From a virus: 26,825 nucleotides of DNA. The stretch covers positions 1 to 26,825 of the IMG/VR virus record IMGVR_UViG_3300021962_000538. One strand, given 5' to 3'. Numbering within the stretch: the stretch's first letter is position 1; every line of letters begins with the position of its first letter. Both the position numbers and the translations under genes were made by a program. The notes beneath the pieces were generated by a model, which saw only the letters and a list, made by a program, of their open reading frames with translations, was not told where the DNA came from and did no database searches. This document shows, one piece after another, positions 6,283-12,403 of the stretch.

Positions 6283-6504
6283 TCAACCCCAGTCTTTTTT
6301 ATGACCAATACTTTCGTTGTGAATCCAGCCGTCTTTGTAAGCGGCTAGTTCAGCTTCTGTCATGTTTTCTTTGGAAACCCTTAAAAGCGGAGAGGTATCC
6401 AGCTTGAAGTAGTGAGGGTTGAACGGTCTGCCGTAGTAGTTGTCGGCTGCACCTCTATCCCATGGGCCATTGTGGCGTTTATATTGCGCTGAGTTTTTGT
6501 TCAT
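6283..6504 (-). CDS. Conserved small phage protein (DRGAADNYYGR motif)
   Basis: 73 residues from ATG 6504, with AAGGA about 9 bases upstream. The N-terminal half carries GPWDRGAADNYYGRPFNPHY, a motif I recall from small proteins of unrelated phages and prophages; the C-terminal half is E-A-K-rich with GWIHNESIG. The function is unknown. The stop lies 13 bases before the -35 box of promoter P1, so the next unit starts at once. It follows the 6540-6914 gene on the same strand and is probably cotranscribed with it from P2. Confidence 0.7.
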   Translation of the reverse strand: MNKNSAQYKRHNGPWDRGAADNYYGRPFNPHYFKLDTSPLLRVSKENMTEAELAAYKDGWIHNESIGHKKDWG

Positions 6505-6539
6505 TTACGTTTGTCCTTCTCCCGCTATGGGTGGGGCCG

Positions 6540-6914
6540 TTAGGCCACCACCTCTGCTTTTAAGATTTTATTTTTGCAAGCGTTGCGATTCCATTCCTGG
6601 GTTCCAACAACGTGCCAAGCCCAGATGCCGTTATTGTCCTGAGAGCCAAAACGCATTTCACCAAAACAAAAACAAATCGCGCCAACGCCAAAGTCTTCTG
6701 GCTTTATAGAAACTAAGGTTCCACTGTCGTGGTCGAAGCGAGCTGCATCCGTTTGCCATGTCCATTCTTCGTTAGATGGCCCATGGGTTTTTGTCAGGGT
6801 AACTTTGAAGGTTTTATCGCCCTTCTTTACCAGCCAGCCACCAGTTTGGTCGCAGCGTTGAACAGCGCCAAGCAGTTCGCCTTTTTTGCCGTTGCTAAAA
6901 TCAAATATCTTCAT
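6540..6914 (-). CDS. Hypothetical early protein expressed from promoter P2
   Basis: 124 residues from ATG 6914, 9 bases after the CCACGGAG leader. The protein reads as a mostly beta fold with glycines and aromatic residues (GGWLVKKG, EWTWQTD, GIWAWHVVG), cysteines in CFCF and a basic C-terminus (NACKNKILK). Tryptophan content is high. The 'GPSNEEWTWQT' stretch is echoed by 'GPWTWQTGC' in the neighbour 7431-7856, so the two may be distant paralogues. I do not recognise a family. Confidence 0.65.
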   Translation of the reverse strand: MKIFDFSNGKKGELLGAVQRCDQTGGWLVKKGDKTFKVTLTKTHGPSNEEWTWQTDAARFDHDSGTLVSIKPEDFGVGAICFCFGEMRFGSQDNNGIWAWHVVGTQEWNRNACKNKILKAEVVA

Positions 6915-6940
6915 GGTCTTTCTCCGTGGTTAGTGAAGAG

Positions 6941-6969
6941 AAGATAAGGGCATTGTTTGCATATGTCAA
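6941..6969 (-). promoter_or_regulatory. Promoter P2 of the repeated cassette
   Basis: TTGACA (6969-6964), 17-base spacer TATGCAAACA plus seven variable bases, TATCTT (6946-6941) on the - strand. The leader continues as CTAACCACGGAG immediately before the 6914 start codon. Confidence 0.85.
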
Positions 6970-6990
6970 CAGTTGTTTTTGATATAAGCA

Positions 6991-7015
6991 AAAAAAAGAG
7001 GGGCCGTGGCCCCTC
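6991..7015 (-). terminator. Rho-independent terminator after 7036-7356
   Basis: GAGGGGCC (6998-7005) and GGCCCCTC (7008-7015) form a perfect inverted repeat, followed on the - strand by a run of T (6991-6997). It lies 20 bases past the stop of the 7036-7356 gene and just upstream of promoter P2, so it insulates the two units. Confidence 0.9.
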
Positions 7016-7035
7016 AAGTTGAATCTTGTTTCTAG

Positions 7036-7356
7036 TTATTGTCTGTGGCCCATAAGAAGAGCATGAGCTTTTAGGTAATTTTCTTCAAAGGCTTTTGATT
7101 GTTGGGAGCTGTCGCCAATCACTTTAAGAGTTGCCCTGGCACTAGCACAAAGGCCGTTGCATTCGCCGTTAAAGCCGCCTACTCCCTGCATGTCTACATA
7201 GTACTGGGCGCGGCTGCGAAGCTCTGAAAGCTCTGGCCCTTCCTCTGCGCTTATCCAGTAATGCTGCTTTGTTTCTTTAACTACTGGCGGTGCCTCGCAA
7301 TCGCACTCGACGTGGTCGATGTAATAGCGCTTTGGAATTCGATATAATTTAGTCAT
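7036..7356 (-). CDS. Hypothetical early protein expressed from promoter P3
   Basis: 106 residues from ATG 7356, with CCACGGAG 8-9 bases upstream. The sequence has VVKETKQHYWISAEEGPELSELRSRAQYYVD, a short glycine-rich turn, and then GECNGLCASARATLKVIGD with cysteines spaced to allow metal or disulphide binding. Together with CDC near the start (VECDCEAPP) there are four cysteines. The C-terminal half looks helical. I cannot assign a family. It is a single-gene unit between promoter P3 and a terminator. Confidence 0.65.
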   Translation of the reverse strand: MTKLYRIPKRYYIDHVECDCEAPPVVKETKQHYWISAEEGPELSELRSRAQYYVDMQGVGGFNGECNGLCASARATLKVIGDSSQQSKAFEENYLKAHALLMGHRQ

Positions 7357-7382
7357 GTCATTTCTCCGTGGTTAATAAAAAG

Positions 7383-7411
7383 AAGATAATGATTCTGTTT
7401 GCATATGTCAA
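7383..7411 (-). promoter_or_regulatory. Promoter P3 of the repeated cassette
   Basis: TTGACA (7411-7406), 17-base spacer TATGCAAACA plus seven bases, TATCTT (7388-7383) on the - strand, then TTAACCACGGAG before the 7356 start. It lies 20 bases after the end of the previous unit. Confidence 0.85.
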
Positions 7412-7430
7412 CAAGCAAAACAAAAAATAA

Positions 7431-7856
7431 TCAATAAATTTTACTGGTTGGTATTTTCCCACTTTCAACAGCGGCTCGGAATTGTTTGAGGGTAACAATA
7501 TCAATTTTTCCAGGCTGACTCATGTAAGCATCGCCAAAGCAATTATCGCTTTCTTTAAGGCATCCAGTTTGCCAGGTCCATGGACCTTCTTTGTTGCCAA
7601 TGTAAAGCCGAACACGGCATATGCTTCCAGCGCGAACGCCAGTGTCAACAATAGGTGCATAGCCGTTCGATAATGCCTTCCACCAAACGATACGTCCTTT
7701 CACTTTACCCTTGTTTTTTCCAGAGGTGTAACGAGGCAACAATTCAACTACCTCGTTCATTGTGTCTTCACCAAATCTGCGACAAGCAAACGACCAGCCA
7801 AACTCATCTGCGAGCTTGGCTGAGTTTTGATATAAATTGGCTTGTGCGTATCTCAT
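7431..7856 (-). CDS. Hypothetical early protein, possible paralogue of 6540-6914
   Basis: 141 residues from ATG 7856, two bases after the stop of the upstream gene. It contains RFGEDTMNEVVELLPRY, a lysine/glycine loop (SGKNKGKVKGR), IVWWKALSNGYAP and GPWTWQTGCLKESDNCFGDAYMS. The WTWQT phrase is shared with the 6540-6914 product, as is an acidic/aromatic composition. The function is unknown. It is the second gene of the P4 unit. No terminator follows before P3. Confidence 0.6.
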   Translation of the reverse strand: MRYAQANLYQNSAKLADEFGWSFACRRFGEDTMNEVVELLPRYTSGKNKGKVKGRIVWWKALSNGYAPIVDTGVRAGSICRVRLYIGNKEGPWTWQTGCLKESDNCFGDAYMSQPGKIDIVTLKQFRAAVESGKIPTSKIY

Positions 7857-7858
7857 CG

Positions 7859-8035
7859 TTATGCCCAGTCTTCAAACTTTAGAAAGCAACCTTTGAGGCG
7901 GAACCAAGCTGGCCTGCCGTCATGTTCCATCAGAATGGAAACCTGACCCCAAGGCTTATCGCCGCCAACTATCCAGCGCTTGCCAACTTTTTTGGCCCAG
8001 GTATCGAGGCCGTTTTGTTTTGCTTGATAACGCAT
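7859..8035 (-). CDS. Small hypothetical protein, first gene of P4 unit
   Basis: 58 residues. ATG 8035 is preferred because AAGGA is 9 bases upstream; an in-frame TTG at 8041 would sit only three bases from it. The product is basic and aromatic (GLDTWAKKVGKRWIVGGDKPWG), ending in FRLKGCFLKFEDWA. The shared 'LKGCFLK' and 'GCLKES' phrases are too short to claim homology with the next gene. Function unknown. Confidence 0.55.
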   Translation of the reverse strand: MRYQAKQNGLDTWAKKVGKRWIVGGDKPWGQVSILMEHDGRPAWFRLKGCFLKFEDWA

Positions 8036-8068
8036 TTTCAATGGTCCTTCGCGGTTTTGATGTAATTA

Positions 8069-8097
8069 TAAATAAGGATGGTGTTTGCATATGTCAA
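8069..8097 (-). promoter_or_regulatory. Promoter P4 of the repeated cassette
   Basis: TTGACA (8097-8092), 17-base spacer TATGCAAACA plus seven bases, TATTTA (8074-8069) on the - strand. The -10 box and the leader (ACCGCGAAGGA rather than ACCACGGAG) are more diverged than in P1-P3. Confidence 0.8.
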
Positions 8098-8120
8098 CAA
8101 CTGAATTAAAAAAAAGATGA

Positions 8121-8150
8121 AAAAAAATCCCCCCGCGTTTAAACGGGGGG
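8121..8150 (-). terminator. Rho-independent terminator of the recombination operon
   Basis: CCCCCCG/CGGGGGG stem (arms at 8129-8135 and 8144-8150 on the + strand numbering) with an AT-rich loop, followed on the - strand by a run of T at 8121-8128. It lies about 35 bases after the stop of the AlpA-like gene and upstream of P4. Confidence 0.9.
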
Positions 8151-8185
8151 CAAAGTACCCGACTGGGTCATTTTCAGGGAGGGAC

Positions 8186-8413
8186 TCAGAAACCGCTAAA
8201 CGAGTCGATTAACGCGTCTAACTGTTTCACGTCCCAAACTAATCGGCGCTGACTTATTTGTATAGGTTTTGGTGCTTCGTTGTTCTGAACCATGCGCGAA
8301 AAAGTGTTAGGCGATACGCCTATGTATGCTGCCGCTTGGGCCTTGCTTAAACATCTTACAGCGACACCATCAGGCATCTTTATCGTGGTTTCTACCACCG
8401 CTTCGCTAACCAT
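8186..8413 (-). CDS. AlpA/excisionase-like helix-turn-helix protein
   Basis: 75 residues from ATG 8413, overlapping the upstream gene by 22 bases. After an acidic lead, residues 22-70 read CLSKAQAAAYIGVSPNTFSRMVQ, then PKPIQISQRRLVWDVKQLDALIDS. This is the AlpA/MerR-type winged HTH used by phage excisionases and regulators: first helix, 'GVSPxTF' recognition helix, a basic wing and W-D-x-x-x-L-D-x-x-I closing helix. It is the last gene of the recombination operon. With no integrase in view, a transcriptional role is as likely as an excision role. Confidence 0.75.
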   Translation of the reverse strand: MVSEAVVETTIKMPDGVAVRCLSKAQAAAYIGVSPNTFSRMVQNNEAPKPIQISQRRLVWDVKQLDALIDSFSGF

Positions 8414-8829
8414 TTGTCATATTCCCCTTTGAGTCGTGTAAACGCTAGACGAGCATCATCGTCATCATGAAATTCTGTTCTGCTTTTAATGCCAAGTGCT
8501 GTTCGTAGACCACTTGCAACTGATTCTGAATCGTTGATGTTTATTTCAGAGAGTCGCAAATTATCGCGCAAAAAGACGCCGAATTCTGGATTAGAACAAA
8601 GCATAGCAGCGAGTTTAATCATGTTAGCGCCTTCTTCGTTTTTAATGATTGCTGTTTCTTTAAGCGCCGCTATTGCCACCCACTGCTCAACTGATGCTTT
8701 TGGCACACCGAACATGCGAATTGCTTCATCAGCTTGTTCTAGCGGTATCTCTACAACGAACTGAGCGACGTTTCGTGTCTTAACTATCTTGAAGTCAGCA
8801 TATGTTCCAGAAATAATTTTGTTAGTCAA
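8392..8829 (-). CDS. Conserved hypothetical protein of recombination operon
   Basis: 145 residues. The apparent start is TTG 8829 (AGGGA about 10 bases upstream, overlapping the previous TGA as TTGA); the next Met is 38 codons in. The N-terminal half, SGTYADFKIVKTRNVAQFVVEIPLEQADEAIRMFGVP, is a motif I recall from proteins next to recombination genes in alphaproteobacterial phages and prophages. The second half is helical with a D/E-rich loop (FHDDDDARLAF) and a basic end. No enzymatic motif is visible. Function unknown, probably related to DNA replication or recombination by location. Confidence 0.65.
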   Translation of the reverse strand: MTNKIISGTYADFKIVKTRNVAQFVVEIPLEQADEAIRMFGVPKASVEQWVAIAALKETAIIKNEEGANMIKLAAMLCSNPEFGVFLRDNLRLSEININDSESVASGLRTALGIKSRTEFHDDDDARLAFTRLKGEYDKWLAKRW

Positions 8830-9131
8830 AATTCTGTTTCCCTGTAGTGAGGGCTTGAGTACCAGAGCTTCATCGCTAGCAGTCTGCCAAATGATTCGTC
8901 TCCGGTTTCTTCAGCAAAAAATCGTTCTTCATTTCCCGCATGGTGCAGAGCCCTGTGGTGGTCAGGGCAGAGAGGGATGGCGTTTTGATCGCCTGCCTTC
9001 ATACCCATGCCCCTGGTGCCGCTCCAGGGCCGCAAAAGGTGGTGCGCTTCCACACCAACCTTTCCGCATAAACAGCACGGCCTATGACGCACATAGTCCA
9101 GATGGCTTGGCACCTTGAGTTGTCGTGACAT
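8826..9131 (-). CDS. HNH nuclease-like protein of the DUF968/Ref type
   Basis: 101 residues from ATG 9131; a TTG at 9143 overlapping the previous TGA would add four residues, and neither start has a strong ribosome site. Residues 15-75 carry RHRPCCLCGK, EAHHLLRP and a second cluster PLCPDHHRALHHAGNEERFF. This C-x2-C, HH, C-x2-HH and H arrangement is a metal-bound HNH/treble-clef fold like the DUF968 and Ref proteins found in phage recombination clusters. It probably nicks DNA at recombination or replication intermediates. It lies between the SSB-tailed protein and the conserved hypothetical protein. Confidence 0.75.
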   Translation of the reverse strand: MSRQLKVPSHLDYVRHRPCCLCGKVGVEAHHLLRPWSGTRGMGMKAGDQNAIPLCPDHHRALHHAGNEERFFAEETGDESFGRLLAMKLWYSSPHYRETEF

Positions 9132-9139
9132 CTGGGATG

Positions 9140-9643
9140 TCAAAACGGCACATCATCATCGAGCGAATCGGAACTGCTAGCACTATATGTAGGCGATTCG
9201 TTTTTCTTTTCTTTTGCTGCCAAGCTAACGCTTGTCATTTTAACGCCTGATTTAGTTTCACGCTTACGACCCCAAATCATGTATTCGCCAAGACTGCCGT
9301 CTTTAGGGGTTACAGTCCCGCTCATGTCGGCGTCTCTGTCAGAGCGTTTTCTGTCGTTAGCATAGATTGGTCCTATTTTTTTATAAAATTCAAAATAGGT
9401 GTTCCCATCTCTGTCAGTAACTTCAGCAACTAAAGCTCTGTCTGACATCGCCTCGTAAACCTCAAAATAGGTTTTTCCATCTTTGCTTGTGGATTGAGTC
9501 AATATCATTCGGCTCTCTTCGCCCTCAATATTGACCTTTCCTTGGCGAAGTATTTTAAGGTCGTCCCAAGATGCTCTACCAAACGGTTTCATATGCTCCG
9601 CTGGATAAAGCGCTCCAGAATTTGTGTTATCATAATCACTCAT
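9140..9643 (-). CDS. DUF736-like protein with SSB-type acidic C-terminal tip
   Basis: 167 residues from ATG 9643 (GAGGGA upstream, ATGA overlap with the previous stop). The start YDNTNSGALYP and the later block DADMSGTV, GEYMIWGRKRETKSGVKMTSVSLA match the DUF736 pattern, split by a beta-rich insertion of about 80 residues with a repeated 'DGKTYFEVYE / DGNTYFEFYK' strand pair. The last six residues, DDDVPF, match the DDDIPF tip that bacterial SSB uses to recruit partner proteins, and the approach is a serine-rich linker. I infer a single-stranded-DNA-binding role next to an annealing protein and a nuclease. DUF736 itself has no proven function. Confidence 0.7.
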   Translation of the reverse strand: MSDYDNTNSGALYPAEHMKPFGRASWDDLKILRQGKVNIEGEESRMILTQSTSKDGKTYFEVYEAMSDRALVAEVTDRDGNTYFEFYKKIGPIYANDRKRSDRDADMSGTVTPKDGSLGEYMIWGRKRETKSGVKMTSVSLAAKEKKNESPTYSASSSDSLDDDVPF

Positions 9644-9903
9644 CGACTTATTCCCTCTACCCAAAGCAGGCGATGCTGCTCAGGTTTTTCTGTGTCATCT
9701 GATAGTTTATATTTTGAATACATTTTATTATTTCGCTTATCGTGAATCAGCTTTGATTCAATGTTCCACCCTTCTTCTTTGAGCTTATGAACTACAGCGC
9801 TAAGTCTAAAGGCTCCAAAGTTGTTCAGAGCTTCCAGCGGTGTCAGGCTTGCTCCGGTTAGAAAGTGCGTAAGGATTTTGTCTTTCTGGCTTTGTTTACG
9901 CAT
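9640..9903 (-). CDS. Winged-helix DNA-binding protein
   Basis: 87 residues from ATG 9903, overlapping the ERF gene end by 8 bases, with GGAGACCAACG upstream. The pattern KDKILTHFLTGASLTPLEALNNFGAFRLSAVVHKLKEEGWNIES is a winged helix: DNA-recognition helix after a 'SLTPLEA' turn and an 'RLSAVVHKLKEEG' helix, then a hydrophobic wing strand MYSKYKL. Proteins of this shape sit next to RecT or ERF in many phages. Function probably regulatory or a loader in recombination, but unknown. Confidence 0.7.
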   Translation of the reverse strand: MRKQSQKDKILTHFLTGASLTPLEALNNFGAFRLSAVVHKLKEEGWNIESKLIHDKRNNKMYSKYKLSDDTEKPEQHRLLWVEGISR

Positions 9904-10654
9904 CGTTGGTCTCCATCGTGGTCAAGTTTTCAAGAGATGTTAAAAGATTTGTTCTGGCCTTTTCTGTTAATTGCGGATCAACTTTTACGTCTCGAATAAC
10001 CCTTTCTATTTCGAGGCGGTTGGTTTCGTATAAATCAGGGTTCTTGCTAAGACGGTTTTTCATCATCATTCCCCATGGTTTTATTTCGGTGAATGATTGG
10101 ATTACTGAACTGTTTTTATCAAACAGACGAAACGGCGCGTCATTGTAGTCGTATGCTATTGTGCTGTCCTGGCCTCTTGTTGGCTTTGAGGTAGCGTCTG
10201 CGTCTACAACCACAGTTGTTGCGGTTTGTTCAACCTCACGCACTGGGTTATCTTGTTCGGGGTCATATTCGCCGGTCGGGATTTTGAACAGCGTTCTCAT
10301 CACAAATTTCTCTGCATATGACAAAGCAGAGCCGCAAGACTGAGCCCCGCCATATTGCAAATAAACAGTTCGCTTAACTGGCACTTCCCAGACTTCTCCG
10401 CTTTCGTGCATCACGATAAAAGCGAAACGTACCTTGTAAGTCCTGCCATCAGGTGAAATTGATGCCTCTTCCTCATTTGGAATAAGCATGAGGCCAGCTT
10501 GATTGAGCCAAGGCCTAACAGCTTCGTAGTAAGCGTCAATGCTCACATAGTTATAAGACTGGAAATCGTTCTTTGAGTCGTGCGCCAGCTTTTTAACTTG
10601 TTTCTGAACGCTGAACATAGCCTCTGCTATCACTTTTGGACATTTCATGGTCAT
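9896..10654 (-). CDS. ERF-family single-strand annealing protein
   Basis: 252 residues from ATG 10654 (GGAGA 9 bases upstream; ATGA overlap with the nuclease gene). Residues 1-150 carry the ERF domain: AEAMFSVQKQVKKLAHDSKNDFQSYNYVSIDAYYEAVRPWLNQAGLML, then a beta strand and the GGAQSCGSALSYAEKFVMRTLFKI motif that binds single-stranded DNA (ERF G-x-x-S-x-Y-K/R-like element). The remainder is a variable acidic linker and a helical C-terminus. ERF proteins promote annealing and recombination in circularisation or repair. Its companion nuclease gene is directly upstream. Confidence 0.9.
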   Translation of the reverse strand: MTMKCPKVIAEAMFSVQKQVKKLAHDSKNDFQSYNYVSIDAYYEAVRPWLNQAGLMLIPNEEEASISPDGRTYKVRFAFIVMHESGEVWEVPVKRTVYLQYGGAQSCGSALSYAEKFVMRTLFKIPTGEYDPEQDNPVREVEQTATTVVVDADATSKPTRGQDSTIAYDYNDAPFRLFDKNSSVIQSFTEIKPWGMMMKNRLSKNPDLYETNRLEIERVIRDVKVDPQLTEKARTNLLTSLENLTTMETNDA

Positions 10655-11418
10655 CACATTATCTCCATTTCCCAAATATCACGGGCCGCAGCCCTCGTGG
10701 TTTCAGACCACATCCAGTGGTCAACGTCTGGATAGACGCAACGACAACATTCGAAAATGTCATCGCTAAACGAAAGAACTCGTTCCAATGATTTCGCCGC
10801 ATGGTGAAGCTGACTTAGCCATCCACTTACGTTATCAACGCGAAAAGTTCTTACTTCTTTAGTGCCAACGTAATCTATCCATGGTTCTCTATTGGTAGCG
10901 TTGGCATAAATTGCAGCTTGGCGGCAATGTGCAGCTGATACTGTTGATGTTATTCGGCCAACGGTTTTTGTATCGCGCACTTTGTCTGCATATAGAAGGT
11001 CGTAATAGCCAATCCAAGGAACAGGAACGCCATCAATTTTTATTGTGACTTTTCCTTGCTCGGCTTCTGGTGGCTCTCCTAGACCGCGATAAAAACGAGC
11101 AGCGGTAGTAACATAAGACTCCAGCGCCTTACGTTCTTTCTGTATTTTGTCTTCGGGGTATTCATTGATTGCGTTTGCTAAATTATCATCGAACACCTTA
11201 TACGCCAGAGTAACTAATTCGTCGTCTTTGACGTCATGTTCGAATGCTGCTTTCGCGGCGGCTCTATCAGCGCCTTGGCCGCGCCATGCAGATGGACCTG
11301 CTTCTTCGTCTTTAATGCCAGCAATTTTAAGCAGCGTTAAAGCGGGCTGGGTTATCCATCCATTAATAGTTGATGCGGATAGGTGCATCACTCCGTGACG
11401 TTCAAATGCGTTGGTCAT
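10654..11418 (-). CDS. PD-(D/E)XK nuclease (exonuclease partner of ERF)
   Basis: 254 residues from ATG 11418. The N-terminal LSASTINGWI is the usual first motif of Cas4/RecB-like phage nucleases. The catalytic core reads VPWIGYYDLLYADKVRDTKTVGR, with Asp of GYYDL and the D-x-K of DTKTV as metal and catalytic residues, followed by QAAIYANATN (QxxxY). These are typical of the PD-(D/E)XK superfamily. It probably resects double-stranded ends to give substrate for the ERF protein. First gene of the operon; the promoter upstream has TTGATT-N18-TATCAT. Confidence 0.85.
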   Translation of the reverse strand: MTNAFERHGVMHLSASTINGWITQPALTLLKIAGIKDEEAGPSAWRGQGADRAAAKAAFEHDVKDDELVTLAYKVFDDNLANAINEYPEDKIQKERKALESYVTTAARFYRGLGEPPEAEQGKVTIKIDGVPVPWIGYYDLLYADKVRDTKTVGRITSTVSAAHCRQAAIYANATNREPWIDYVGTKEVRTFRVDNVSGWLSQLHHAAKSLERVLSFSDDIFECCRCVYPDVDHWMWSETTRAAARDIWEMEIM

Positions 11419-11447
11419 TTATGCCTCGTGGTTCTTTCTGGTGCCTT

Positions 11448-11477
11448 ATGATAGCCTTTTGGTGTATTAAGAATCAA
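11448..11477 (-). promoter_or_regulatory. Promoter of the recombination operon
   Basis: TTGATT (11477-11472) and TATCAT (11453-11448) with an 18-base spacer on the - strand, about 30 bases upstream of the nuclease ATG at 11418. The leader ends in ACCACGAGG, close to the CCACGGAG leader seen at other - strand genes. Not a copy of the P1-P4 cassette. Confidence 0.6.
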
Positions 11478-11531
11478 GCCCTTTCTCAAAAACATATTAT
11501 TTTTTAATATTAAATTACTGCAAACAAAATA

Positions 11532-11655
11532 GGTCCTACAGGCTCTACAGGCCCTACAGGACTGGTCCTACAGGCCCTACGGGTGCAATGGGTGCAACTG
11601 GACTGGTCCTACAGGCACTACAGGGGCAATAGGGACAAAAGGGACAAAACAGCAA
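11532..11655 (+). repeat. Collagen-codon (Gly-X-Y) repeat block with two frame breaks
   Basis: This intergenic DNA spells Gly-Pro-Thr-like codons on the + strand in three frames in turn: from 11532, from 11564 and from 11605, where the frame changes after GGACT each time. CTACAGG occurs about six times, mostly 9 bases apart. Each break lies in AGGACTGGTCCT or GGACTGGTCC, which are inverted repeats. No ribosome site or open reading frame spans the block, and the last frame stops at 11656. It looks like a decayed or transplanted piece of a collagen-like fibre gene, or an iteron-like DNA element. The only nearby gene is on the + strand at 11655. Confidence 0.7.
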
Positions 11656-11987
11656 TGATTGCGAGACGAAACAAATACAATAATAAAATCACAACGTATG
11701 ACGGTTATCGCTTCGATAGCAAAAAGGAAGCGCAAAGATATTTTGAATTAAAGATGCTTCAGCTTGCGGGAGAGATAAGCGTGCTTGAGCTACAGCCTGT
11801 CGTTCCATTGCTGGTCAACGGTCAGTGGATTGGTAAATATATAGGGGACTTCAGTTACAGAAACAAAGATGGCGAAAGGGTTATTGAGGACGTAAAATCG
11901 CCAGCAACCAGAACGCCTATTTACAATTTGAAAAAGAAGATTCTGGCGACCTATGACCCGCCTATTCATATACAAGAGATTTTTTGA
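11655..11987 (+). CDS. DUF1064 nuclease-like protein
   Basis: 110 residues from ATG 11655; the frame is open further upstream but only through the repeat block. The sequence KYNNKITTYDGYRFDSKKEAQRYFELKML, then LELQPVVPLLV, IGDFSY and ERVIEDVKSPATRTPIYNLKKKIL is the DUF1064 family, a PD-(D/E)XK-type nuclease fold found in phages. Likely active-site residues are E of KKEAQRYFEL, D of YIGDF and D-x-K of EDVKS. Phage members are thought to be endonucleases or Holliday junction resolvases; here the activity is inferred. No SD sequence stands out directly upstream. Confidence 0.8.
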   Translation: MIARRNKYNNKITTYDGYRFDSKKEAQRYFELKMLQLAGEISVLELQPVVPLLVNGQWIGKYIGDFSYRNKDGERVIEDVKSPATRTPIYNLKKKILATYDPPIHIQEIF

Positions 11988-12039
11988 TAAAATCACAGGC
12001 AAAGAACCGGCCCATCTGGGTTTCAGAAAGGGGGTTCTA

Positions 12040-12402
12040 ATGCAACCCGAAAATATTTTAGATGTAATCAAAAAAGCTTCACGCTCTTACACAGAGGCGT
12101 TTGTCTCCTGTTCAATAATGATGGTTCAGTTAGACCTTAGTGCGTTCACCTGGTCTCACCTTGGGACAGCGGCATCAACAGGGCTCTATAGTTTCATTGG
12201 TGTCATGATTGCGCTTATGGCGCGTCCTGGTTCAAGTGATTTCTTTAGAGCTTGGGTGACAGGCGTTGTAACGATGCTTGCAGATAGGTTTATTCATCCG
12301 CCCAACTTTGGAGAGCAGATGACGGAGGCCATACTGACAGGCTTTGGTGCTTTCACACTCGCAATAATCTTTGATCTAACTCGTAAAAAAAAGGAAACAT
12401 GA
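12040..12402 (+). CDS. Holin-like membrane protein
   Basis: 120 residues from ATG 12040, with AAAGGGGG 6-8 bases upstream; an open frame back to 11953 would overlap the DUF1064 gene. Three hydrophobic stretches are visible: about residues 15-50 (AFVSCSIMMVQLDLSAF, weaker), 45-65 (GLYSFIGVMIALMA) and 97-115 (ILTGFGAFTLAIIFDL), with a central FFRAWVTGVVTMLADRF. A basic RKKKE end is typical of holins. It is followed by a small gene of one membrane helix. It may be the phage holin, set apart from the lysin gene in the lysis cassette, but its place among early genes makes a different membrane role possible. Confidence 0.6.
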   Translation: MQPENILDVIKKASRSYTEAFVSCSIMMVQLDLSAFTWSHLGTAASTGLYSFIGVMIALMARPGSSDFFRAWVTGVVTMLADRFIHPPNFGEQMTEAILTGFGAFTLAIIFDLTRKKKET

Positions 12403-12403
12403 A

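Noticed and set aside
6505-6560. A terminator around the stop of 6540-6914
   Set aside because: A GGCC-containing stem exists at about 6529-6550 but it has a bulge and no following T run on the - strand.
11583-11654. Extending the DUF1064 gene upstream through the collagen-codon repeat
   Set aside because: The frame is open but the encoded residues are the repeat read in the wrong frame; ATG 11655 starts the family domain.
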